Shown piece by piece: positions 9,077-18,294 of a stretch of DNA of 64,000 nucleotides. This DNA comes from JBDSSS01 sp963764195 (GTDB lineage: Bacteria > Actinomycetota > Actinomycetes > Actinomycetales > Dermatophilaceae): the NCBI GenBank assembly GCA_963764195.1, contig CAVXRG010000003.1, forward strand, positions 310,001 to 374,000, in the 5' to 3' direction. The notes beneath the pieces are model-generated. The model did no database searches. It was not told the origin of the DNA and saw only the letters and a list, made by a program, of their open reading frames with translations. Each line of letters starts with the position of its first letter. Position 1 is the first letter of the stretch. A program made the translations under genes and the position numbers.

Positions 9077-9092
9077 CCGAAGGGACACCGCC

Positions 9093-9824
9093 GTGTCGGT
9101 GGAGGACCACGCCGAGCGCGTCCTCGAGCTCGTCGCCCTCATCCCACCGGGGCGGGTCCTCGCCTACGGTGACGTCGCGAACCGCCTCGGCGGCCTCGGT
9201 CCGCGGACCGTGGGCACGGTGCTCAGCCGCTACGGGTCCGGGGTCCCGTGGTGGCGGGTCTGCCGGGCCGACGGCCGTCCGGCGCAGGGTCTCGAGCCCG
9301 AGGCGCTCGAGCTCTGGCGCTCCGAGGGCACCCCGCTCGTCGGTGGCCCCGTCACCGGGACGCGGGCCGACATGGCCTCGGCGCGGTGGCTGCAGACGGA
9401 GGGCGGGAGCGGGGCAGGTCCCCTGGCCCCCGGTTCGCGCGGTGGGCTCCACCACGTGGAGATCTGGGTCGCCGAGGTCGAGGCGGCCAAGCGGGAGTGG
9501 GGCTGGCTGCTCGAACGGCTCGGCTACCGCGTCGGTGACGACTGGGGTCACGGGCGCGCCTGGGAGCTCGGCTCGCTCTACCTCGTCGTCGAGGCCGGGC
9601 CCGACGTCGTGCCGGGAGGCCACGACCGGACGCGTGCGGGCATCAACCACCTCGCCTTCCACGCGGGGTCCCGGAAGGAGGTCGACGCCGTCGTCGCCGC
9701 GCGGGCCGAGGGGGGCTGGTCGCTGCTCTTCCCGGAGCGTCACCCGTATGCCGGTGGGCCGGCTCACTATGCCGCCTACCTCGTCAACGGGGAGGGCTTC
9801 GAGGTCGAGCTCGTGGCCGACTGA
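9093..9824 (+). CDS. Alkyltransferase-like (ATL/MGMT-family) domain fused to a VOC/glyoxalase domain
   Basis: 243 residues. Residues 1-105 are the DNA-binding domain of the O6-alkylguanine transferase family ('LIPPGRVLAYGDVA', 'VLSRYGSGVPWWRV'). The active-site PCHRV is PWWRV here: the acceptor Cys is replaced by Trp, which defines non-enzymatic ATL proteins that flag alkylated bases for nucleotide excision repair. A Gly/Pro-rich linker ('GGSGAGPLAPGSRG') leads to residues 118-243, a VOC domain ('GLHHVEIWVAEVEAAKREW', 'GINHLAFHA', 'YAAYLVNGEGFEVEL') with His/Glu at metal-site positions. GTG 9093 follows a GAAGGGA ribosome site. It sits between moeZ and adnA, where mycobacteria have a stand-alone ATL (Rv3204). 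The VOC part's ligand is unknown. Confidence 0.85.
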   Translation: MSVEDHAERVLELVALIPPGRVLAYGDVANRLGGLGPRTVGTVLSRYGSGVPWWRVCRADGRPAQGLEPEALELWRSEGTPLVGGPVTGTRADMASARWLQTEGGSGAGPLAPGSRGGLHHVEIWVAEVEAAKREWGWLLERLGYRVGDDWGHGRAWELGSLYLVVEAGPDVVPGGHDRTRAGINHLAFHAGSRKEVDAVVAARAEGGWSLLFPERHPYAGGPAHYAAYLVNGEGFEVELVAD

Positions 9825-9881
9825 CGCGTCCGGGCCGTCCGGACCCTCGGGGCTGTCCGGGCGGCGTGATGGAATCTGGGC

Positions 9882-12800
9882 GTGGTCATCCTCCGTCGCG
9901 CCCCCGCCCTCGACCGGACGCAGGTCGACCTCGACGAGAGCCAACGCATCGTGCTCGACTCCCGCGCTCACCTGCTCCGGGTGCTCGGCGGGCCGGGAAC
10001 CGGCAAGTCGACGCTCGCCGCCCGTCTCGTCGTCGACGCGGTGCGCCGCGGTGCCCGCGCCGACGAGTGCCTCGTGCTCACGTCGACCCGACCGGCCGCG
10101 GCCGCCCTGCGCGAGCGGGTGACCGCGATGCTCGACGGCACCTCGACCGAGTCGCTCGCACGGACCTGGCAGGCGTTCGGCTTCGGGGTGCTGCGGGCCG
10201 AGGCCGCCCTACGGGGGGAGCCCGCTCCGCGTCTGCTCAACGGTCCCGAGCAGGACGTCATCCTGCGTGACCTGCTCGCGGGCCACGCCGCCGGTGACGC
10301 GCCGGGACCCGAGTGGCCCGAGTCGGTGCGCGAGGCGCTGACGACGCGCGGCTTCCGCAACGAGCTGCGCGACCTGCTCATGCGGGCCGTCGAGCACGGC
10401 CGGGGGCCCGACGAGCTCGAGTCCCTCGGCCGGTCCCACGAGCGGCCGGAGTGGGTGGCGGCCGCCCACGTGCTCCGCGAGTACGACGAGGTCACCTCCT
10501 TCAGCCGGCACGGCTCCTACGACCCGGCCTGGGTGCTCACCGCGACCGCCGACCGGCTCGAGGACGACCCTCAGGCACTGGCCCGCCTCCAGGAGCGGCT
10601 CCGGCTCGTCGTCGTCGACGACGCCCAGGAGCTGACCTCGGCCGCGGCCCGGCTGCTGCGGGTGCTCGCCGAGCGTGGGCCGCGGGTCGTGCTGCTCGGT
10701 GACCCGGACGCCGCGGTGCAGACCTTCCGCGGCGCCGACCCGCGGTTTCTCGCCGATGGCTGGTCGGCCCTGTCCCCGGCGCGACGTCCGGGCCGCGGAC
10801 CGTCACCGGAGGCGCGCGGCAACGAGCCCGAGACCGTCGTGCTCGGCACGACGCACCGGCTGACGCGGCCGGTCGCCGAGGCTGCAGAGCGGGTGGCCCG
10901 CCGGATCGGGGCGCTCGGCGGTGGCGCCCAGCGGGGGGCCGGGACGACGCGGGCCGGGGGGGAGGTCACGGTGGCCCTGCTCCGCTCGGTCTCGCAGGAG
11001 GCGGGTCACATCGGCTCGGTCCTGCGCCGCGCCCACCTCGTCGACGGCGTGCCGTGGGACGCCATGGCCGTCGTCGTGCGGGGGTCGGGGCGGGCCGCGA
11101 CGCTGCGGCGGATGCTCGTCGGTGCCGGGGTGCCGGTGGCCAGCGCGGCCAGCGAGACCCCGGTGCGGGACGAGACGGCCGTCCGGCCGCTCCTCGCGGC
11201 GCTCGGGGAGGTCCTCGCGATCGCCCGGGCCGACGGGTCCGGTCACCGGATCGACCCGCAGACCGCTGCCGACCTCGTCGCGTCCCCGCTCGGGGGCGCC
11301 GACGCCGTGGGACTGCGGCGGCTGCGACGCGTGCTGCGCCAGGACGAGCTGTCCGACGGGGGCGGCCGCACGAGCGACGAGCTGCTCGCCGAGCTGCTGC
11401 AGGAGCCGGCCCGGGCCCACCTGCTCGGGACGGTCGCACGAGCCGCGGCCCGCGTCGCCGACGCGATCGCGGCCGGCGTCGAGGCCGCCACCGTCACCCC
11501 CGAAGGCCGCTGGGCCTCGGGCGTGACGGCGGAGTCGGTCCTCTGGGCCGTCTGGCACGGTGCCGGGGTGGCGGAGTCCTGGCGCCGCACGGCCCTCGCT
11601 GGGGGACCCGGGTCGGAGCGGGCCGACCGGGACCTCGACGCGGTGCTCGCCCTCTTCGACGCCGCGGGCTCGTTCGTCGACCGCCTCCCTCAGTCGGGTC
11701 CCGACCAGTTCCTCGACCACGTCACGGGGCAGGACGTGCCGGGCGACACCCTCGCGCTGCGGGCCCAGTCGGGTGCGGCCGTCGAGCTGCTCACCCCCCA
11801 GTCGGCGGCCGGACGGCAGTGGCGGCTCGTCGTCGTCGCCGGCGTCCAGGAGGGGGTCTGGCCCGACCTGCGCCTGCGCGGGTCGGTCCTCGGCTCCGAG
11901 GACCTCGTCGACGTCGTCTCCGGGCGGCCCCGCAGCCTGCGGGCTGCGCAGTCGGCGGTGCGCTACGACGAGACCCGCCTCTTCCTCGTCGCGGTCACCC
12001 GGGCCACCGAGCGACTGCTCGTCACGGCCGTCGGCAACGAGGACGAGCAGCCCTCGGTCTACCTCGACCTCGTCGACCCGCCCCCGGGCCATCGCCTCGA
12101 CGACGAGGTGCGCGACCACGCCGAGGTCGGCCGGGCCCTGACCCTGACCGGCCTCGTCGGCGAGCTCCGGCGCGAGGCCGTCGACGTCGACCCCGGGGTC
12201 GCCGAGCCGGCCATCACCCTGCTCGCCCGCGCCGCGCGCGCGGCGGTGCCCGGCGCCGACCCGGCGTCGTGGTGGGCCCTGCGCGGCCTGACCCGGGAGG
12301 ACCCGGTGCGCGCTCCCGACGAGGTCGTGCGCGTCTCGCCCTCGAAGGTCGAGTACTTCCGGCAGTGCGGCCTGCGGTGGTTCCTCGGGTCCGTGGGTGG
12401 CGAGGGCCCGTCCCAGGGGGCGGCGACGATCGGCACCCTCGTCCACGACATCGTCGCCGAGCAGCCGGACGCGCCGGTCGAGGTGCTCCGCGACCAGGTG
12501 GACGCGCGGTGGGGCCGCCTCGGGTTGCCACCGGGATGGGTCACCGACCGCCGTCGCGCCGAGGCGCGAGACATGGTGGCCCGCTACGTCTCCTACCGCG
12601 ACCTCGCGGGCGCAGAGGGATGGACCGCCGCCGGTGTCGAGACCGACTTCACGGTGACCGTGGGCCGCGCCATGGTCTCCGGGCGGGTGGACCGGCTCGA
12701 GCAGGACGACGCGGGACGGCTCCGGGTCATCGACCTCAAGACCGGCACGGGCAAGCCGTCGAGGGCCGAGCTCGCCGAGCACGGCCAGCTCGCGGCGTAC

Positions 12801-13082
12801 CAGGTCGCGGTGGAGGAGGGTGGCTTCGCCGCGCTCGGTGACGTGAGCGCCGGCGCCGCCCTCGTGCAGATCGGCAAGGGCGGGCTCACCGGCCTGCGGC
12901 CGGCGGTGCAGGAGCAGGAGCCGGTCCGCGAGGCCCCCGACCCCAACTGGGCCCGGGCACTCGTCGTGGCGACGGCCGAGGGGATGGGCGAGGCGACCTT
13001 CACGGCGACCCAGGGCAGCTGGTGCAAGACCTGCGCGCTCAAGACCTCGTGTCCCGTCCAGCCGGAGGGGGAGTCACTGTGA
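9882..13082 (+). CDS. adnA: AdnA-like helicase/nuclease subunit
   Basis: 1066 residues: UvrD-like motor, then a RecB-type PD-(D/E)XK nuclease. Walker A 'GGPGTGKST' (36-44) is kept, but motif II reads DDAQE instead of DE(F/Y)QD and motif III 'GDPDAAVQTFRGA' lacks the usual Gln, so the motor looks degenerate, as described for mycobacterial AdnA. The nuclease has 'DLKTG' (Asp951) and 'QLAAYQ'. Four Cys (829, then 1048, 1051, 1057 as CxxCx5C) bracket it, the pattern of Fe-S nucleases such as AddB and Cas4. It forms the AdnAB heterodimer that resects double-strand breaks. GTG start; its stop overlaps the next gene's GTG by 4 bp. Confidence 0.88.
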   Translation: MVILRRAPALDRTQVDLDESQRIVLDSRAHLLRVLGGPGTGKSTLAARLVVDAVRRGARADECLVLTSTRPAAAALRERVTAMLDGTSTESLARTWQAFGFGVLRAEAALRGEPAPRLLNGPEQDVILRDLLAGHAAGDAPGPEWPESVREALTTRGFRNELRDLLMRAVEHGRGPDELESLGRSHERPEWVAAAHVLREYDEVTSFSRHGSYDPAWVLTATADRLEDDPQALARLQERLRLVVVDDAQELTSAAARLLRVLAERGPRVVLLGDPDAAVQTFRGADPRFLADGWSALSPARRPGRGPSPEARGNEPETVVLGTTHRLTRPVAEAAERVARRIGALGGGAQRGAGTTRAGGEVTVALLRSVSQEAGHIGSVLRRAHLVDGVPWDAMAVVVRGSGRAATLRRMLVGAGVPVASAASETPVRDETAVRPLLAALGEVLAIARADGSGHRIDPQTAADLVASPLGGADAVGLRRLRRVLRQDELSDGGGRTSDELLAELLQEPARAHLLGTVARAAARVADAIAAGVEAATVTPEGRWASGVTAESVLWAVWHGAGVAESWRRTALAGGPGSERADRDLDAVLALFDAAGSFVDRLPQSGPDQFLDHVTGQDVPGDTLALRAQSGAAVELLTPQSAAGRQWRLVVVAGVQEGVWPDLRLRGSVLGSEDLVDVVSGRPRSLRAAQSAVRYDETRLFLVAVTRATERLLVTAVGNEDEQPSVYLDLVDPPPGHRLDDEVRDHAEVGRALTLTGLVGELRREAVDVDPGVAEPAITLLARAARAAVPGADPASWWALRGLTREDPVRAPDEVVRVSPSKVEYFRQCGLRWFLGSVGGEGPSQGAATIGTLVHDIVAEQPDAPVEVLRDQVDARWGRLGLPPGWVTDRRRAEARDMVARYVSYRDLAGAEGWTAAGVETDFTVTVGRAMVSGRVDRLEQDDAGRLRVIDLKTGTGKPSRAELAEHGQLAAYQVAVEEGGFAALGDVSAGAALVQIGKGGLTGLRPAVQEQEPVREAPDPNWARALVVATAEGMGEATFTATQGSWCKTCALKTSCPVQPEGESL

Positions 13083-16000
13083 CCCGCTACACCGCGGTCG
13101 ACATCGCGACCGCCCTCGACCAGCCGACGCCGACGGTCGAGCAGCAGGCCGTCATCGAGTCCGGGCCCCGGCCGCTGCTCGTCGTCGCCGGAGCCGGTTC
13201 GGGCAAGACGGAGACGATGGCCGCACGGGTCGTGTGGCTCGTCGCCAACGGGCTCGTCGAGCCCGACCAGATCCTCGGCCTCACCTTCACCCGCAAGGCG
13301 GCCGCCGAGCTCTCCCAACGCATCGGTCAGCGGCTGCGTGCCCTGGCTCGCACCGGGCTGTGGACCCCGCCGACCGACGACGGGACCGGGGCCGAGGTGC
13401 TCGGCGGGACCCCCACCGTCTCCACCTACCACGCGTATGCCGGGCGCCTCGTGCGCGAGCACGCCCTCCGCGTCGGGATCGAGCCGGAGTTCCGGATGCT
13501 CACCGAGGCCGGGGCCTGGCAGCTCGCCGCCGAGGCGGTCAGCCGCTACGACGGCCCGATGGACGAGGTGGCCAAGGCCGAGTCCACCGTCATCGACGCC
13601 GTGATGTCGCTCGCGGGCGAGATGGCCGAGCACGTGCGTGTCCCGCACGAGGTGACGCAGCACCTCGACGCCGTCATCGCGCGGTGGGAGGCCCTGCCCG
13701 ACGGCGAGGGCAGGGGCGCGCTCTCCGGCGTCGTCACGGCGCTCGGCGTGCTGCGCGAGCGGCGGGCCGTGCTGCCCGTCGTGCAGCGCTACCTCGACCT
13801 CAAGCGGGAGCGGGAGAGCCTCGACTTCGCCGACCAGATGGCGGTTGCGGCCGGCCTCTCACGGACCGTGCCGGAGGTCGGGACCGTGGAGCGCTCGCGG
13901 TTCCGGGCCGTGCTGCTCGACGAGTTCCAGGACACCTCAGAGGCACAGCTCTCCCTGCTCCACTCGCTCTTCCACGGCGGGGTCGACCCCGTGGCCCTCA
14001 CCGCGGTCGGTGACCCCAACCAGTCGATCTACGGCTGGCGCGGCGCCAGCGCCACGACCCTGGCCCGCTTCCCCGACGAGTTCGCGGACGGCGGCGGCCC
14101 GGCAGCGGTGCTGCCGCTCTCGACGAGCTGGCGCAACGACGCGCTCATCCTCGAGGCCGCCAACGTGACGGCGGCCCCGCTCGCCGCCGCGCACGTGCAG
14201 CCGCTCCGCCCCCGACCCGGCGCCGGCCGCGGCACCGTCGCGGTCGCCCGGCTCGACTCGATCGTCGACGAGGCAGCCCACCTCGCCGACTGGATCGCGG
14301 CCGGATGGCGATCCCCGAGCGGTCGGCGCACCTCCGCCTCGGCCGCCGTCCTCTGCCGGCGACGGTCGCACTTCCCCTTCGTCATCGACGCACTCCGGGC
14401 CCGCGGGCTCCCCGTCGAGGTCGTCGGCCTCGGGGGTCTGCTCATGACGCCCGAGATCGGTGACCTCGTCGCCACGCTCTGGGTGGTCCAGGACCCCTCG
14501 CGGGGCGACCAGCTGATGCGGCTGCTCACCGGCCCCGTGGCGCGGCTCGGGAGCGCCGACCTCGACGCCCTCTGGGCCTGGGCGCGGGAGCTGCACGACC
14601 AGCCCTGGCGGCCGGGTGCGGCGCCGGGTCGGCAGGCGATGATCCCGGTTGTGGACGACCACACCCCCGAGCCGTCACCCGAGACCGCCGAGGCCGCCGA
14701 GGCCGCCGAGGCCGCCGACGACGCCGACGCGGGTGAGCCGGCGGCCCCGGTGGGGGGCCGGCAGGGGGAGGACCTTGCCCCCGACAGTGCCGATGTCGCG
14801 AGCCTCGTCGACGCGCTCGGGGAGCTGCCGCGTCCCGGGTGGGTGGGGCGTGGTGGCGTCCGGCTCAGCCCGGTCGGGCGTGACCGCCTGGCCGGGCTGG
14901 GATCGGCCCTGCGGGGCCTTCGGCGGCTCACCGCAGCGCCACTCGTCGACCTCGTCGCCGAGGCCGAGCGGGCCGTCGGTCTCGACATCGAGGTCCTCTC
15001 GCGCCCCGAGTACACGGCCTCGACGGCACGGGTCCACCTCGACGCCTTCGCCGACGTCGCGGCGCGCTACTCGATGAGCGCCGACCGGCCCACGCTGGCC
15101 GGCTTCCTCGCCTGGCTCGAGGCGGCCCGTGCCCAGGAGCGGGGACTCGATGCCGGACACATCGAGTCCGACTCCGAGGCGGTGCAGGTCCTCACCATCC
15201 ACGCGGCGAAAGGCCTCGAGTGGGACCTCGTGGCGGTGCCCGGTCTCGTCGAGTCGGTCTTCCCCGACCACAAGGTCACCGGGGTGGTGCGCGACGGTCA
15301 GGAGTGGGTGGGCAGCGGAGCGCCGAAGGACCTCGGTTGGCTCACCGGGATCGACTCGGTGCCCTACGACCTGCGTGGTGACCGTGACGGGCTGCCCCAC
15401 CTCGACTGGGCCGGCGCGCCCGACCGCAAGGCGCTGGGCCGCGCCATCGAGGCGTTCGGGCTCGCTGGAGGCAGCCACGCCGTCGCGGAGGAGCGGCGCC
15501 TCGCCTACGTCGCCTTCACCCGGGCCCGCTCCGCGATGCTGCTGTCGACCCACGTCTGGGGGGCGACGAAGAAGACGGTCAGCGTGCCCTCGCGGTTCCT
15601 GCTCGAGCTGTGCGACGCGCTCGGCGACCGGCTCGAGGTCACGTCGTGGTGTGCGGCCCCCGAGCCGATCGCCGACGCCAAGGGCAAGCTCGGTCCACCC
15701 AGCAACCCCCACCTCGCACAGGCGATCTCGGGCCAGTTCCCGTATGACCCGATGGGTGCCCGTCGGGCCGACCTGGCCAGGGTGGTCGACCGGCTCGTCG
15801 CCCGCGCCACTGCCGGGGAGGGGAGCGGGGAGGGAGGCGGGCCCGAGGCCGGTGGGCCTGGTGACCCGCGCCACGACGAGCTCCGGTTGCTGCTCGCCGA
15901 GCGCGACGCCGCCCGCGCGGACCGGCCGGTCCTCGTCGACGTCCCTCGGCACCTGTCCGCGTCGGCCGTGGTCTCCTTCGCCCGCGACCCCGAGTCGTTC

Positions 16001-16546
16001 GCCCTGGGCCTGCGCCGGCCGATGCCCGGACCGCCGGCCGTCGCAGCCCGAGCCGGCACCGCCTTCCACGCCTGGATCGAGCAGCACTACGCCCGGGCGA
16101 CCATCGTCGACCTGCTCGACCTGCCGGGGAGCGCCGACGACGCCCCCGACGAGGACGCGTCCCTGCCCCGGATGAAGGACCTCTTCCTCGCCAGCGAGTG
16201 GGCGGACCGGATCCCGGAGGAGATCGAGATGTCGGTCGAGACGCTCGTCGACGGGATCGCGGTCCGGGGACGTATCGACGCGGTCTTCGCGCGCGACGAC
16301 GGCGGCTGGACGGTCGTGGACTGGAAGACCGGGCGTCGCCCAACCGGCCGGGACGCCGAGGTCCGGGCGCTCCAGCTCGGGGCCTACGCCCTCGCCTGGG
16401 CACGCCTGCGGCAGGTCTCGCCCGACCTCGTCGACGCGGCGTTCTACTACGCAGGTGAGGGCGTCACGGTCCGTCCCCACCTGCCCGGGGAGGAACAGCT
16501 CGTCGCGCTGCTCGCGACGGTGCCCGACGGGGTCGCGACGGCCTAG
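13079..16546 (+). CDS. adnB: AdnB-like helicase/nuclease subunit
   Basis: 1155 residues, starting at GTG 13079, which overlaps the adnA stop (GTGA). All SF1 motor motifs are canonical: 'AGAGSGKTETMA' (about 37-46), 'DEFQDTSEAQ' (Asp281), 'GDPNQSIYGWRGAS' and 'TIHAAKGLEWD'. It is therefore the driving motor of the AdnAB pair. The C-terminal nuclease shows 'GTAFHAWIE', 'RGRIDAVF', 'VDWKTGRRP' (Asp1081) and 'QLGAYALAW'. A poorly conserved acidic Ala/Glu insertion ('ETAEAAEAAEAADD') at about residues 535-555 interrupts the second motor half; its DNA is a GAGGCCGCC microrepeat. Together with adnA it replaces RecBCD/AddAB in actinobacteria. Confidence 0.9.
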   Translation: MTRYTAVDIATALDQPTPTVEQQAVIESGPRPLLVVAGAGSGKTETMAARVVWLVANGLVEPDQILGLTFTRKAAAELSQRIGQRLRALARTGLWTPPTDDGTGAEVLGGTPTVSTYHAYAGRLVREHALRVGIEPEFRMLTEAGAWQLAAEAVSRYDGPMDEVAKAESTVIDAVMSLAGEMAEHVRVPHEVTQHLDAVIARWEALPDGEGRGALSGVVTALGVLRERRAVLPVVQRYLDLKRERESLDFADQMAVAAGLSRTVPEVGTVERSRFRAVLLDEFQDTSEAQLSLLHSLFHGGVDPVALTAVGDPNQSIYGWRGASATTLARFPDEFADGGGPAAVLPLSTSWRNDALILEAANVTAAPLAAAHVQPLRPRPGAGRGTVAVARLDSIVDEAAHLADWIAAGWRSPSGRRTSASAAVLCRRRSHFPFVIDALRARGLPVEVVGLGGLLMTPEIGDLVATLWVVQDPSRGDQLMRLLTGPVARLGSADLDALWAWARELHDQPWRPGAAPGRQAMIPVVDDHTPEPSPETAEAAEAAEAADDADAGEPAAPVGGRQGEDLAPDSADVASLVDALGELPRPGWVGRGGVRLSPVGRDRLAGLGSALRGLRRLTAAPLVDLVAEAERAVGLDIEVLSRPEYTASTARVHLDAFADVAARYSMSADRPTLAGFLAWLEAARAQERGLDAGHIESDSEAVQVLTIHAAKGLEWDLVAVPGLVESVFPDHKVTGVVRDGQEWVGSGAPKDLGWLTGIDSVPYDLRGDRDGLPHLDWAGAPDRKALGRAIEAFGLAGGSHAVAEERRLAYVAFTRARSAMLLSTHVWGATKKTVSVPSRFLLELCDALGDRLEVTSWCAAPEPIADAKGKLGPPSNPHLAQAISGQFPYDPMGARRADLARVVDRLVARATAGEGSGEGGGPEAGGPGDPRHDELRLLLAERDAARADRPVLVDVPRHLSASAVVSFARDPESFALGLRRPMPGPPAVAARAGTAFHAWIEQHYARATIVDLLDLPGSADDAPDEDASLPRMKDLFLASEWADRIPEEIEMSVETLVDGIAVRGRIDAVFARDDGGWTVVDWKTGRRPTGRDAEVRALQLGAYALAWARLRQVSPDLVDAAFYYAGEGVTVRPHLPGEEQLVALLATVPDGVATA

Positions 16547-16554
16547 CCGTCAGG

Positions 16555-18135
16555 TCAGGACCGGTCGCCCGGTCGGCGCTCGGGGTCGAGGCGCACGTAG
16601 TCGGACGCCCCCTCGTGCCGGTCGTCGAAGGCGGCCTCGTCGGCTTCGGTCTCGTCGGTCTCGTCGGTCTCGTCGGTCTCGTCGGTACCCGGCCCGGGGA
16701 GGGCCTCGACCTCATCGATCTCGAAGGCCCCGGAGTCCTGCGCCGCCACCGGCACCGGCGTCACGGCCTGACCCCTCAAGCCGTCCTCGGCGTCCACGGG
16801 GCCGTCGTCTGCCGCGACCTGCCCATCGGTCTCCTCGGCCGTGAGGACGACGGCGTCGTCGCCCGCCTGGTCCGAGCGGGCGAGCTCGCTGGGCTCGTCG
16901 GGGTCGTCCTGCGTCGTGCTGTCGTCCGTCGTGCTGTCGTCCGTCGTGCTGTCGTCCGTCGTGCTGTCGTCCGACGAGCCAGCCTCCGCCGGCTCCTCGG
17001 CCGGTGCCGGATCAGCCGTGGGGAACGGGTCGTGCGGGGCGGTCGCGTCCCACTCCGAGCCCGCGGCCCGGGCAGCCTCGCGGCGCTCGTGCTCCTGCTC
17101 CATGCGCTCGGCGAGCTCGTCGGCGACGCGCTGTCGTGCCGCCTCCGCGGCGGCCGCGGCATCGGCCTCGGCCTGCTCGCGCTCCTGCGCCCGGTCGGCC
17201 GCACGCTGCTCGTCCTCGGCCCAGATCTGCTCGTCGAGCAGCCGCAGCGAGCGGGCGGCCCGCTCGACGAGCCGCCCCTCGCCGGAGGACATCGCGTGGA
17301 GCAGGGCCCGGACCGGGCGCATCTCGGCGGCCAGGCGGGCCCGGCGCAGCAGGTTGCCGTCCGGACGCTCCACGCGGGACTGGGCGTAGGCCTCCATCAC
17401 GGCGTCGAGCGCGGCCGGGCTGCAGCGCGCGACGAGCTCGCCGAAGTCGTCGGCGGGGTCACCCACGCGCGCCTCCTCCCAGGCGAGGACGCCGCGGACC
17501 CGGCCGGTGGTCGCGTCGTCCTCGTCGTCGAAGGAGGCGAGGACATTGGCGCCGACGAAGGTGCCGTGCACGACGGTGGGGGCGAAGCGCCAGAGCGAGA
17601 TCGCCTCGAGGGCGCCCTCCCACCGGGTGAGCAGGTTGGTGGGCACGTGACCGGTCCCGGCGGCGCGGTCGAGCTCCGAGAGCTGGCGCCGACGATGGGC
17701 CTCGGCGTCGTAGACGGGCCGCCCCGCCTCCTCGAGGACGAGGTGCTCGACGTTGTGGATGTGCGCGAGCGCACGGCCGACCTCACCGGCCAGGCCCCCG
17801 GGAGGCAGCCCTCCGAAGTCGAGCGGGCGACCGGGGACGCGGAGGTAGACGCAGGCTCGTCCCTCCGGGACGACGGCCTGCCCGCGGACCATCGGCATGG
17901 CGACGTCGAGCCGCCGGCCGAGCAGCCCGGACAGGATGGCGACGTCCTCGAGAGCGGCGCCCGCGGCCGGCGTCCGCGGAGCCTTGACGACCCACTGTCG
18001 GTCCTGGCTGTCCTTGACGTAAGCCACCTCGAAGAGGTCGCCCGGTGTCACGAGGACGCCCTCGACCGCCACGGGGTCCAGGCCGGGGACGGCTGAGCTG
18101 GCCAGGGCGGCGAGGGCGAGGGGGCTCCGGGTCAC
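16555..18135 (-). CDS. Degenerate aminoglycoside/macrolide phosphotransferase-like protein with acidic repeat tail
   Basis: 526 residues. Residues 1-270 have the APH-kinase fold ('WVVKAP' for the ATP Lys; 'VVHGTFVGANVL' for the catalytic loop; 'LAWEEARVGDPADDFGEL' for the metal loop). Two key residues are missing: catalytic Asp of HGDxxxxN is Thr (HGT), and the Asp of the (I/V)DW motif is Ala (LAW). Residues 305-365 form a charged Ala/Glu/Arg coiled coil. The C-terminus is acidic and low-complexity, with DDSTT x4 and TDE x4 repeats. GTG 18135 start chosen by the N-terminal fold. Convergent with adnB (8-bp gap). Likely a pseudokinase or scaffold rather than a drug kinase. Confidence 0.7.
   Translation of the reverse strand: MTRSPLALAALASSAVPGLDPVAVEGVLVTPGDLFEVAYVKDSQDRQWVVKAPRTPAAGAALEDVAILSGLLGRRLDVAMPMVRGQAVVPEGRACVYLRVPGRPLDFGGLPPGGLAGEVGRALAHIHNVEHLVLEEAGRPVYDAEAHRRRQLSELDRAAGTGHVPTNLLTRWEGALEAISLWRFAPTVVHGTFVGANVLASFDDEDDATTGRVRGVLAWEEARVGDPADDFGELVARCSPAALDAVMEAYAQSRVERPDGNLLRRARLAAEMRPVRALLHAMSSGEGRLVERAARSLRLLDEQIWAEDEQRAADRAQEREQAEADAAAAAEAARQRVADELAERMEQEHERREAARAAGSEWDATAPHDPFPTADPAPAEEPAEAGSSDDSTTDDSTTDDSTTDDSTTQDDPDEPSELARSDQAGDDAVVLTAEETDGQVAADDGPVDAEDGLRGQAVTPVPVAAQDSGAFEIDEVEALPGPGTDETDETDETDETEADEAAFDDRHEGASDYVRLDPERRPGDRS
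16644..16684 (-). repeat. 9-bp microsatellite-like tandem repeat (TDE coding)
   Basis: About four to five copies of GTCTCGTCG in the plus-strand reading, coding Thr-Asp-Glu units near the C-terminus of the phosphotransferase-like protein. In frame, so copy change would not disrupt translation. Confidence 0.8.
16913..16972 (-). repeat. 15-bp perfect tandem repeat x4 (DDSTT coding)
   Basis: Four identical 15-bp units (GTCGTGCTGTCGTCC; starts 16913, 16928, 16943, 16958) coding DDSTT on the minus strand. The perfect identity suggests recent expansion or active slippage. Confidence 0.9.
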
Positions 18136-18294
18136 CCCAACACCGTAGGGCGACGGGGTGCCCCAGCGTGGGAGGCGACGACGAAGGCACGCGCACGGCG
18201 CCATCGACGCCGCGGGACCGCCGCCGACGACGCCCCCGTCACCACACCGACGGCCACCCTGACGGCCCCCGGTGCCCGCGCCTAGGGTGGGGCG

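Noticed and set aside
10803..12782. Long minus-strand frame opposite adnA
   Set aside because: Low-complexity shadow; adnA motifs and nuclease Cys cluster are on the plus strand.
16913..16972. Regular repeat that could suggest a CRISPR or iteron array
   Set aside because: 15-bp in-frame units with no spacers, coding DDSTT repeats; a protein repeat.
18136..18294. Macrolide/aminoglycoside resistance determinant for the APH-like gene
   Set aside because: Both catalytic Asp residues are missing, so drug phosphorylation is unlikely.
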